Shown here: positions 56,734 through 64,000 of the stretch, piece after piece | Numbering within the stretch: position 1 is the stretch's first letter | Layout: each line of letters opens with the position of its first letter | From: Peribacillus butanolivorans | GTDB taxonomy: Bacteria > Bacillota > Bacilli > Bacillales > DSM-1321 | Assembly: GCF_001273755.1 (NCBI RefSeq) | Contig: NZ_LGYA01000001.1 | Location: 2,658,299 to 2,722,298 of the forward strand | DNA length: 64,000 nucleotides | Reading direction: 5' to 3' | Program-made: the position numbers and the translations under genes | Notes under the pieces: model-generated | Told to the model about the DNA's origin: nothing | The model's database searches: none | What the model saw: the letters and a program-made list of their open reading frames with translations, nothing else

Positions 56734-58251
56734 TTATTTTCCAAACTGTGGAATATGATGATCGCCAATAGCCACATGGATTACTTTCGGTTCTGTATAA
56801 AATTCGAAAATTGCGTAATGACCACCTTCTCTGCCTATGCCACTGTCTTTCGTTCCGCCAAATGGAATCCGAAGGTCGCGAACGTTTTGTGCATTGATCC
56901 AAAGCATCCCTGCCTCAACGGCCTTTGCAACACGATGGGCCCGCTTCAAATCACTTGTCCATACAAATCCGGCCAGCCCATAACGGACATCGTTTGCCAT
57001 TTGAATCACTTCTTCATCCGTTTCAAATTCGATGACAGCCATAACCGGTCCGAAGATTTCCTCCTGGCATACCCTCATGTCATTTTTCGCGTTTAACAAG
57101 AGCGTCGGTGGAACAAAGTTGCCTGCTTTCAGTTCCTCTGGAACAACTCCCTGAACGATTTCGCATCCTTCTTGTTGCGCGATTTCAATATATTTCTTCA
57201 CTTTGTTGAAGTGTTCTGTTTCAATTAAAGGCCCAAGTTCGGTCGATGAATCCATTGGGTCGCCTATTTTAATATTGGCCACGCGTTTTTTCAACTTCTC
57301 AATAAATTGATCTTTTATGTTTTTATGCAAAAAGACTCGAGAGTTAGATGTGCAGCGTTCTCCGTTAAAAGAAAAGATTCCCCATATAGCTGCATCAAGT
57401 GCACGATCAAGGTCTGCGTCATCAAATACAATTAAAGGTGACTTACCCCCAAGCTCCATGGACGTTTTCTTTAAAGTATCGGCAGAGTTTTTGATGATTA
57501 TTGTCCCTGTTGTCGTTTCACCTGTAAAAGAAATCGCTTTCACATCAGGGTGAGCAACAAGGGTACCTCCAGCAGTTTCACCGAATCCATGGACAACGTT
57601 GAACACACCAGCTGGAACTCCGGCTTTATGGACTATTTCAGCCAGTTTATTAGCTGTTAACGGTGAAAGTTCTGCTGGTTTTAATATAACTGTATTTCCT
57701 GTTGCCAACGCAGGCGCCACTTTCCACGTCTCTAGCATAAATGGTGCATTCCAAGGAGTGATCAAACCAACGACACCTAATGGCTCGTGGACCGTGTAAT
57801 TAATGAACTCATCATCCATTGGGTAGGATTCACCATGTAATTTTGTCTGAACCATCCGCGCATAAAAATGGAAATTTTCAGCAGCACGGGCGGATTGTTT
57901 TCTCGTTTGGCTAATCGGCAGGCCGGTATCCAAAGATTCCAAAAACGCGATATCTTCAATCTCCTCATCAATGATATCTGCAATTCGATGAATGTATTTC
58001 ATGCGCTCTTCCATTTTCATGTTGCCCCATGGCCCTTGCTCAAACGCTTGTTTTGCGGCCTTGACAGCTTCATTCATCTCTTCTTCGCGGCCTTCTGCAA
58101 TACGATTTATCGATTTATTCGTAAATGGATTTTTATTTTCAAAAGAAGCGCCGGATTTGCTGTCAACAAACTGCCCGTTTATGTACAGTTTTACATCATC
58201 CACTTGCGTATGTGCTGCTTCTTTCTGTTTGTCAGTTGCTTGCGAATTCAT
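56734..58251 (-). CDS. hpaE: 5-carboxymethyl-2-hydroxymuconic-semialdehyde dehydrogenase
   Basis: This 505-residue NAD-dependent aldehyde dehydrogenase oxidises the ring-cleavage product. The active site shows Asn168 (ITPWNAP), Glu266 (SMELGGK) and Cys300 (NGERCTSN), the last typical of HpaE/XylG types. The start at 58251 (MNSQATDKQK) has AAAGGA 10 nt upstream; a GTG three codons earlier is too close. It follows the aldolase by 66 bp and precedes hpaB by 26 bp. Confidence 0.93.
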   Translation of the reverse strand: MNSQATDKQKEAAHTQVDDVKLYINGQFVDSKSGASFENKNPFTNKSINRIAEGREEEMNEAVKAAKQAFEQGPWGNMKMEERMKYIHRIADIIDEEIEDIAFLESLDTGLPISQTRKQSARAAENFHFYARMVQTKLHGESYPMDDEFINYTVHEPLGVVGLITPWNAPFMLETWKVAPALATGNTVILKPAELSPLTANKLAEIVHKAGVPAGVFNVVHGFGETAGGTLVAHPDVKAISFTGETTTGTIIIKNSADTLKKTSMELGGKSPLIVFDDADLDRALDAAIWGIFSFNGERCTSNSRVFLHKNIKDQFIEKLKKRVANIKIGDPMDSSTELGPLIETEHFNKVKKYIEIAQQEGCEIVQGVVPEELKAGNFVPPTLLLNAKNDMRVCQEEIFGPVMAVIEFETDEEVIQMANDVRYGLAGFVWTSDLKRAHRVAKAVEAGMLWINAQNVRDLRIPFGGTKDSGIGREGGHYAIFEFYTEPKVIHVAIGDHHIPQFGK

Positions 58252-58317
58252 TCTTTTCACGTCCTTTTTAGTACTCTCCCTTCTTTTAATAGAAAGTAAG
58301 AGTGTGGAGTATATAGC

Positions 58318-59244
58318 TTATTTCGTTGCTACGCCATCTTGTAAAATGGAATATTGTTTCAATACATCACGAATCTCGTTTTGCAATGCTTCAGATGGCA
58401 AATCCATCGGCTTACGAAGAACTGGTGTAATTTTGTCCATCATGCCAAGTGCGGCTTTTGCAGGTGCAGGGTTTGTGTCTTTAAACAATACGTCATTGAG
58501 TACCATCAATTCATAATGAAGATCAAGCGCTCTTTCCGTATCGCCTTGCTCCCATGCATTATGAAGTTCAGCCACTTTTGCCGGCTCAACGTTCGCTGTT
58601 GCACTAATCGATCCGCTTCCGCCGATCGTAAGCATCGGGTAACACAATAATTCAATTCCTGAAAATAATTTGAAATCTCTTCCACAGTTTAAAAGAACGC
58701 GATTAACATGTTCAAAATCTTTATTAGCTTCTTTTGCTCCAATAATATTCGGGCAGTCCTCTACTAGACGAGCCATTGTTGAAACTTCCATGTTGACACC
58801 TGTACGACCCGGAATATTATAAATGATAATAGGAATATCTACCGCGTCGGCAACTGTCTTAAAGTGTTTGTATAGTGCATGCTGAGAAGGTCTGTTGTAG
58901 TAAGGAACGATGACCATTGCAGCATCAGCACCCATTTCCTGTGCTGATTTTGTCAATCTAAGTGTTTCATTGTGATTAACAGAACCCGTTCCAGGGGCAA
59001 AAGGTACTCGGCCATCAATAGCTTTCACTGCTGTCTCCATCACAATTTCCCGCTCTTCAACTGTGAGCGAACTCGGTTCACCTGATGTACCTGTTACAGA
59101 AATACCGTGGCTACCGCTTTCAATTTGCCAGTTAATTAAGTTTTTGAGTGTAACCAGATCCAAACTTTCGTCTTCTTTAAAAGGTGTAATAACTGGAGCA
59201 ATCGAACCTCTTAACTTTTCACGTGCTTCTTGAACCTTTGACAT
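58318..59244 (-). CDS. DapA-family aldolase, probable 2,4-dihydroxyhept-2-ene-1,7-dioate aldolase
   Basis: This 308-residue class I aldolase of the dihydrodipicolinate synthase family has Schiff-base Lys171 (IIGAKEANKD), Tyr142 (IYNIPGRTG) and GTSGEPSSLTVEERE. In several Firmicute hpa clusters such a protein takes the place of the metal-dependent HpaI and cleaves the last C7 acid to pyruvate and succinate semialdehyde. This is from memory of a named subfamily, HpaI-NOT-DapA. It is the first gene of the operon, with AAAAGGGGAG before ATG. Confidence 0.85.
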   Translation of the reverse strand: MSKVQEAREKLRGSIAPVITPFKEDESLDLVTLKNLINWQIESGSHGISVTGTSGEPSSLTVEEREIVMETAVKAIDGRVPFAPGTGSVNHNETLRLTKSAQEMGADAAMVIVPYYNRPSQHALYKHFKTVADAVDIPIIIYNIPGRTGVNMEVSTMARLVEDCPNIIGAKEANKDFEHVNRVLLNCGRDFKLFSGIELLCYPMLTIGGSGSISATANVEPAKVAELHNAWEQGDTERALDLHYELMVLNDVLFKDTNPAPAKAALGMMDKITPVLRKPMDLPSEALQNEIRDVLKQYSILQDGVATK

Positions 59245-59392
59245 TCTTGTGTCTCCCCTTTTTTCCTTAATTTTGATTTTTCGGTATGGAATCGCTTACA
59301 AGAATAATGTATCATTGTTATTGAAATATTAAAAATATTTAAAAAGTTCGTTTTCTATACAAAAAAAATATACATAGATAAGGAGCGATCTT
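59245..59392. promoter_or_regulatory. Divergent control region between the hpa operon and its LysR regulator gene
   Basis: This 148-bp AT-rich spacer contains an inverted repeat AAATATT-N3-AATATTT (59324-59340), which fits a T-N11-A-style LysR site. It should carry both promoters; I do not assign boxes with confidence. Confidence 0.5.
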
Positions 59393-60262
59393 ATGGATGT
59401 GCGACAATTACGATATTTTTCAACAATCGCAGAAGAAAGACAAATTACCAGAGCAGCAAAAAAATTACATATGGCGCAACCGCCACTGAGTCAACAACTA
59501 AAAGCACTTGAGCAGGAACTTGGCGTTATTTTGTTGGATAGAAACGGAAAAACGATGGAGTTAACTGAAGCTGGAAAGGTCTTATACGATAGAGCAAAAG
59601 AGCTTTTACAAAGACTAGACGAAACGAGAATTGAAGTAAAAGAATTAGGGGAAGGGATTAAAGGTGTGTTATCCATTGGATCTGTAAAATCATGTTTTTC
59701 TTATATACCGGAGAGAATTCGTTCGTTTCGTAAGCAATATCCAATGGTTAATTTTCGACTATACGAAGGAGATTCTTATCGTTTGGCAGATCATTTACGA
59801 AAAAGGGATATTGAGTTGGCCATCGTCCGGCTTCCATTAGATCCTACTACTGACTTTTCTTCTATGCCGTTACCAATAGATAGCTTTGTGGCTGTAACGA
59901 CTGACACACAGGATGAACGCAACTCGATTCCATTGAAGGAACTCGCAGACATGCCATTAATGTTATTACATCGAGTAAGTGGTGTTGGCCTGTATGAACT
60001 TGTCGTCAATAAGTGCAAAAATCAAGGGTTTGAGCCGAATATTGTATGTGAATGTCCCGATGCAGCGATGCTTTTGTCTCTTGTAAAGGCAGGTGTTGGA
60101 GTTACACTGCTCCCAAAATCGACCCTAAATTCATTTCCTATAAACGGTTTAAAAACATTAGAAATTGAAGACTGTACGATTGAATCGGAATCTGCGGTTA
60201 TCTGGCTTAAAGATCGTTTCCTTTCTAAAAGTGCCCTACGATTTATCGAAACCTTTCAATGA
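59393..60262 (+). CDS. LysR-family regulator, probably of the hpa operon
   Basis: This 289-residue LysR-type protein has an N-terminal helix-turn-helix (MDVRQLRYFSTIAEERQITR and AAKKLHMAQPPLSQQLKALE) and an effector-binding domain from about residue 90. It is divergent from the operon with a 148-bp gap, the usual place of a LysR activator. The inducer is likely HPA or a pathway intermediate, by inference. In E. coli the regulator is HpaR (MarR type), so this is a different control scheme. AAGGAG precedes ATG. Confidence 0.85.
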   Translation: MDVRQLRYFSTIAEERQITRAAKKLHMAQPPLSQQLKALEQELGVILLDRNGKTMELTEAGKVLYDRAKELLQRLDETRIEVKELGEGIKGVLSIGSVKSCFSYIPERIRSFRKQYPMVNFRLYEGDSYRLADHLRKRDIELAIVRLPLDPTTDFSSMPLPIDSFVAVTTDTQDERNSIPLKELADMPLMLLHRVSGVGLYELVVNKCKNQGFEPNIVCECPDAAMLLSLVKAGVGVTLLPKSTLNSFPINGLKTLEIEDCTIESESAVIWLKDRFLSKSALRFIETFQ

Positions 60263-60355
60263 AAATCTATTTAGGGTTTAACAATGATGATGTTTTTACC
60301 AAAAATTAGAAAGTGATATATTTCTTTCTTGCTAACAAACTATTAAAAAGAAAAA

Positions 60356-60396
60356 GCATCTACACCTTTTGTGGGGGTGGATGCTAATTTTTTGAA
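60356..60396 (+). terminator. Terminator after the LysR regulator gene
   Basis: The stem agcatc...gatgct, extended by cacc/ggtg, with a loop of about 9 nt and a T-run after, lies about 95 bp beyond the stop. The following stretch 60397-60557 shows no gene. Confidence 0.7.
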
Positions 60397-60557
60397 ACGT
60401 GTTTTTTCTACTTTTAAAAATATCACGATCGTATCCCTTTTTTCTAAATGACTTCGAGTTACCATCCTTATTGCTAATTCGTATGTATCCAAATTCGAAC
60501 GTTCATTTTATTACGTTCATTGATTTTACCTAACGACAGTAAAAACCTACCTTTTCA

Positions 60558-60595
60558 AAAAATACTCTGGAGAATATCATCCCCAGAGTATTTTT
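60558..60595. terminator. Terminator hairpin of the HU remnant (copy B)
   Basis: Arms aaaaatactctgg (60558-60570) and ccagagtattttt (60583-60595) match the hairpin at 5737-5776 almost exactly. It lies just downstream (minus strand) of the second HU-like remnant. Confidence 0.75.
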
Positions 60596-60615
60596 ACACT
60601 TCACAACTATTACTT

Positions 60616-60830
60616 TTATTTAACAGTCTCTTTTATTTCCTTATCAGGTTTAAAAACAGGAACTTTGGAAGCCGCAATTTATATTTCTTCTCCTGTATGT
60701 AGGTTTCTACTCGTCCGCTGCCCAGTTGCGTACTTCAAATGTCTTTTCCTGATTATGCGTTTTAATAATTTTACCAATGACGCACGTACAAGTAGGCTTG
60801 TAAGAACTGGTTTTTCTTTATATCCTTTTT
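60616..60830 (-). pseudogene. Broken HU-family DNA-binding protein gene (copy B)
   Basis: On the minus strand, pieces in different frames read TFEVRNWAADE, then stop, and later AASKVPVFKPDKEIKETVK with a proper stop (60616-60618). These match the HU stretch FEVRERAARKGRNP and its C-terminus IPAFKPGKALKDAVK. At least one internal stop and one frameshift are present, and the N-terminal half is not recognisable. The fragment begins right after the yitT stop. The related fragment at 5785-5850 shares the terminator, so one gene has left two relics. Confidence 0.75.
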
Positions 60831-61673
60831 CTACCATGTGTTTTTAAAATTACCAATAACTTTATGAGCTGGCATGGCTGAAATAAATGCGTGATCATCT
60901 ATTCGTTGTACGGTTTGACATAATTCTGACCACTGAATATTCACAATCACACAAAGTATGACTTGTTTTTCACTATGTGAGTATGCCCCTAAAGCTTCCC
61001 AAGATGTAACACCGCGATGGAACGCTTGATTGAGAGCTTCAGATATCTCTTCTCCCTTATCCGTCACAATAATTACAGAACTTCTTTCCGCCATATTAAG
61101 CAAGGATTCATATGTTTTAGCTCCAACATATAACGAGAGAATGGTAAACATGGCTGCCTGAACATCAAAAATCACAGCTGAAATAGCAACAATAATCAGA
61201 TTAACGATAAGACCAAATTTTGCAATGGACAAATTTTTGTGTTTAGCAATGATTCGTCCAAGGACATCTAATCCGCCATTTGAGCCTCCTACACGAAGCA
61301 TGATTGCTCCGCCAGCAAAAGAAATTATCCCCCCGAAAATAGAAGCTAAAATAATATTATCCGTCCACATTAGACGAATGGGGATAAAATGAAGGAATAT
61401 GGTGTCAGAAATGACAGCAAGAATTGTATAAAGGATAAATTTTTTCCCTAAATGGATATATCCTAAAATTAATAGTGGGATATTATAAATAAAATATTGT
61501 ACTCCCACTGACCAATGAAAAAAGTGGTACAAAATCATACAAATCCCTATGACACCTCCAGACAGTAAATTAGCTGGAAGTAACAATGTATTTGCACCAA
61601 TAGCAATTAATAAGCTACCAAATATAATACTCAATATCTCAATAACAATCCGGTATTTTCCTTTATTTCTCAT
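60831..61673 (-). CDS. YitT family membrane protein
   Basis: This 280-residue protein has five or six membrane helices in the first ~190 residues (LLPANLLSGGVIGICMILYH; GGAIMLRVGGSNGGLDVLGR) and a C-terminal DUF2179 domain (SSVIIVTDKGEEISEALNQA, HRGVTSWEALGAYS). The family is widespread in Bacillus and its transport substrate is unknown. The start at 61673 (MRNKGKY) is supported by GAAGGGA; a TTG six codons upstream lacks spacing. It ends right at an HU-like remnant. Confidence 0.88.
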   Translation of the reverse strand: MRNKGKYRIVIEILSIIFGSLLIAIGANTLLLPANLLSGGVIGICMILYHFFHWSVGVQYFIYNIPLLILGYIHLGKKFILYTILAVISDTIFLHFIPIRLMWTDNIILASIFGGIISFAGGAIMLRVGGSNGGLDVLGRIIAKHKNLSIAKFGLIVNLIIVAISAVIFDVQAAMFTILSLYVGAKTYESLLNMAERSSVIIVTDKGEEISEALNQAFHRGVTSWEALGAYSHSEKQVILCVIVNIQWSELCQTVQRIDDHAFISAMPAHKVIGNFKNTW

Positions 61674-62155
61674 ATTGTATCCCTTCTCCAAATGTTTGGT
61701 AAATTAGATTATTCTCATTCAGAATTATACAATAAAATCCGATTAAGCGTTTACTAATTATAGGAAGAAACCCTTCAATAATCATGACCGTTTAATGCAA
61801 AATACGAAACCACTTCCTTTTAAAAAAGCATCTGCTAGTCGGCAGACGCTCATTTTTAACTTGTTTCTTTTATTATTATTGAATATAAAGAAGCCTTGAG
61901 AATTAAATCTCTAGGCTTCCATTCAATAAAATACATCTTCCCATTCCCTTTAAGAGACACTTATATGACCGCTTTTATACCATCAGTTTAGAAATCTTTT
62001 TTTATGACTATTTCAATGGTTTCCACATTTATTAGACCTGCTTCGTCCATGTATTTGCAACATTTTTACTGAGTTTAACTGAGCTCTTTTCAGTGTAGAA
62101 ACAGACAATAAAACCGTAATAATATTTAGTATCCACTTCGAATAAGGAATTATAT
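61674..62155. other. Intergenic region with two hairpins
   Basis: No gene is seen. Hairpins with T-runs occur near 61824-61853 (atctgc/gcagac core) and 61889-61919 (gaagcct/aggcttc core). One may be the terminator of the acyl-CoA synthetase gene on the minus strand, although it lies 240 bp beyond the stop. Confidence 0.45.
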
Positions 62156-63715
62156 TTAGCGTAAAGTAGAATGTAATTTCGCTCTCAATTCTTCCTGTAA
62201 CGCTAACTTTTTAATTTTCCCACTAGGGGTCATAGGCAGCTCATCTAAAAAGATAAAACGGTCAGGTACTTTATAATTTGCTATACGTTCTTCAATAAAT
62301 TCCCGAATGGATTCCTCTGTTTCCTCTTTACCCGGTTTTAATTTGATAGCCGCACAGGCCACCTCACCCATAACAGTATCTGGCAGACCAATAATGGCTA
62401 CTTCTAATACACTATGATGCTGATAAAGCAATTCTTCGACTTCTCGGGGATAGATATTATAACCTCCCCTAATAATCAGCTCTTTTTTCCTTCCTACAAT
62501 TCGGAGGTTCCCCTGATCATCTATTGTTCCAAGATCCCCCGTATAAAACCAGCCATCTGAATCAATGGCTTCACTAGTTTTTTCAGGCATCTCAAAATAA
62601 CCTTTCATGACCCCAGGGCTCCGACAGATTATCTCTCCAATTTCACCTGTAGGCATCTCTTTTCTGTTTGCATCAATAATTTTTACTTCTGAACCGGAAG
62701 TTGGCTTTCCAACTGTTTGAGAGCGGATTATATCATCATCTTCCAAGGATGTTACAGTAAGTGTAGAAGACGTCTCTGTAGAACCATAAGCAACAACAAT
62801 ATTACAACCCATTTCGATTCTTATTTTTTTAACAATTTCTTCGGGACATGGAGCTGCAGCAATAATCCCTGTTCTTAGTGAGGATAAGTCCATGTCTGCA
62901 AATTCAGGGTGATTAAGCTCCAAAATAAACATAGTTGGGACTCCTTGATGGACTGTTATTTTCTCTTGTTCTACTAGTCTTAAGGCTTTTAATGCTTTAT
63001 ACTCTTCCAACAACACCATTTTTGCTCCAGCCTCAACGGCTGGCACAATCGATGCAGCCATTCCAAATATATGAAAGACAGGAACAGGAATTAAGAATAC
63101 ATCCTCTTTCGAACTTTCCAATGCTACATTGGTTAATTGAGCAGTTTTTAATACATTATAATGAGTCAGCATTACACCTTTTGGATTGCCAGTCGTACCA
63201 GATGTATATAGAATCGAAAATATATCTTCTAGAGAATCAATCCTGATTTTAGGGGTAGACTTTTCCCTACCTAGCTCGATTAATTCTTCTAAAGACCGAT
63301 ATCCTTCAGATTTACATCGAACCGTAAAGATTTGTTCAAGTCCTTTACTTTCTATTGTGTTATTCACTTTATTCTTAAAAATCTCATCATTATTGTCTAT
63401 TAAAAACACTGCTTTTGACCTCGAATTTTCTAATATGTATGAGAGCTCATCTGCTTTATATCTTGTATTACAAGGAACAATGATCGCTCCTATTTTAGCA
63501 AGGCTGAATGTAATAGTGACGAATTCATGCCAATTTGGCAAGCAGACCATCACTCGATCTCCTTTTGTAATATTTAAATGAGCAAGCGCTGATGACAGAT
63601 TTTCTACATCTGAATATAACTCCCTATAGGTAATTCTCCTATAACCATCGAATATAGCTTCCTTATCCGGTTCCGCCTTGTAAGCATTCTCAAGAATAGT
63701 CTGTATGTCCTTCAT
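62156..63715 (-). CDS. Acyl-CoA synthetase (AMP-forming ligase)
   Basis: This 519-residue adenylate-forming enzyme activates a carboxylic acid, probably a fatty acid, to its CoA thioester. The ATP loop YTSGTTGNPKG is near 169-179. Further motifs are VAYGSTETSS, GWFYTGDLG and the C-terminal PSGKIKKLALQ with the Lys needed for adenylation. It resembles LcfA/FadD- or medium-chain-type ligases; aromatic acids such as phenylacetate are possible, but not favoured. AGGGAGGGG precedes ATG by 8 nt. Confidence 0.9.
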   Translation of the reverse strand: MKDIQTILENAYKAEPDKEAIFDGYRRITYRELYSDVENLSSALAHLNITKGDRVMVCLPNWHEFVTITFSLAKIGAIIVPCNTRYKADELSYILENSRSKAVFLIDNNDEIFKNKVNNTIESKGLEQIFTVRCKSEGYRSLEELIELGREKSTPKIRIDSLEDIFSILYTSGTTGNPKGVMLTHYNVLKTAQLTNVALESSKEDVFLIPVPVFHIFGMAASIVPAVEAGAKMVLLEEYKALKALRLVEQEKITVHQGVPTMFILELNHPEFADMDLSSLRTGIIAAAPCPEEIVKKIRIEMGCNIVVAYGSTETSSTLTVTSLEDDDIIRSQTVGKPTSGSEVKIIDANRKEMPTGEIGEIICRSPGVMKGYFEMPEKTSEAIDSDGWFYTGDLGTIDDQGNLRIVGRKKELIIRGGYNIYPREVEELLYQHHSVLEVAIIGLPDTVMGEVACAAIKLKPGKEETEESIREFIEERIANYKVPDRFIFLDELPMTPSGKIKKLALQEELRAKLHSTLR

Positions 63716-63890
63716 CTTATTAGCCCCTCCCTGTAATCGCTTTCATTTTTTCTGTAAGTCTTATCACCGACCTTTTAAAAACTACACTTGTGTATTGTAT
63801 AGTCTGTATTTTCATTATAAAAAAATAGGGCAGTCAAAAATACCTGCACCGTGAAGGAAAAAGTATTTAGTTTTTCATCATCATGTCGAA

Positions 63891-64000
63891 TTACAAATCA
63901 ATGATGTCATTTAATTTAAATGCGAGCTGCAGATTAAATCGCTGTTCAGAACTAGTCAATTCGATATCCAACAGGCTCTGAATCTTTTCCATTCTGTACT
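63891..64000 (-). CDS. 3' end of a PucR-family regulator gene (partial)
   Basis: Only the last ~36 codons are in the window: YRMEKIQSLLDIELTSSEQR followed by FNLQLAFKLNDIIDL and a stop. This is the C-terminal helix-turn-helix of PucR/CdaR-type regulators (pattern YRLxKIExLLGxDLxxPExRFxLxLAL). The N-terminal sensor part lies beyond the window. PucR proteins control purine or organic-acid use; the target cannot be said. It is transcribed towards the acyl-CoA synthetase gene, about 175 bp away. Confidence 0.75.
   Translation of the reverse strand, partial: YRMEKIQSLLDIELTSSEQRFNLQLAFKLNDIIDL

Noticed and set aside
56708..56902. N-terminal extension of 65 codons for HpaB
   Set aside because: It overlaps the end of hpaE in another frame; the known HpaB N-terminus and AAAGGAG motif fix the start at 56707.

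Overview
The window looks like chromosomal DNA from a low-GC Bacillaceae species (Bacillus in the broad sense). The evidence is AT-rich intergenic DNA, strong GGAGG-type ribosome binding sites, frequent TTG and GTG starts, and recognisable Bacillus families: RocF/RocE-like, LytF-like, OpuC-like, GlgBCDA, YitT, UPF0316 and AzlCD. No rRNA, tRNA, CRISPR array, intact insertion sequence or prophage module was seen.

Layout: (1) 1-2.3 kb has a GC-rich structured repeat, a strong hairpin and a 692-residue protein with a C-terminal XRE helix-turn-helix. (2) 2.8-5.7 kb has arginase and a RocE-like permease with a CcpA cre-like site. (3) 5.7-9.3 kb is a decayed stretch (HU remnant, tiny secreted ORF, broken GNAT) around an intact five-LysM endopeptidase. 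(4) 9.7-16 kb has a SpoVB-type flippase, a duplicated small-basic-protein unit with one dead copy, a Gfo/Idh/MocA oxidoreductase, a YdjM-like membrane protein and an unknown membrane protein. (5) 16.4-19.3 kb has a divergent LysR/YeiH-type pair and an E. coli-type SpeD. (6) 19.4-24.3 kb has an osmoprotectant ABC operon with a SigB-type promoter and an acyl-CoA dehydrogenase. (7) 25-34 kb has a VOC protein, an IS3 relic, a BlaI/BlaR1-like pair with a DoxX gene sharing its operator, a dead 3-hydroxyisobutyrate dehydrogenase and several housekeeping genes. (8) 34-41 kb is glgBCDA preceded by a GH15-like gene. (9) 41.5-47.3 kb has azlCD, mug, patB, an NlpC/P60 enzyme and a dead LysR gene. (10) 47.4-60.3 kb is a twelve-gene, minus-strand 4-hydroxyphenylacetate (HPA) catabolic operon with a divergent LysR regulator. 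(11) 60.6-64 kb has a second HU remnant, YitT, an acyl-CoA synthetase and the 3' end of a PucR-type regulator gene.

The HPA operon is the most coherent system. HpaB/HpaC hydroxylate HPA, HpaD opens the ring, HpaE oxidises the semialdehyde, HpaF/HpaG1/HpaG2 isomerise and decarboxylate, a DapA-type aldolase cleaves the product, and a second aldehyde dehydrogenase probably removes succinate semialdehyde. A sodium:solute symporter with a DUF485 partner may import substrate. Unusually, the operon includes an FAD-synthetase-like gene directly after hpaC. No separate HpaH hydratase is visible.

The most original regulatory observation is the pair of identical CACTAC-N5-GTAGTG operators in front of blaI and doxX. 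The window also carries at least seven broken genes or fragments.
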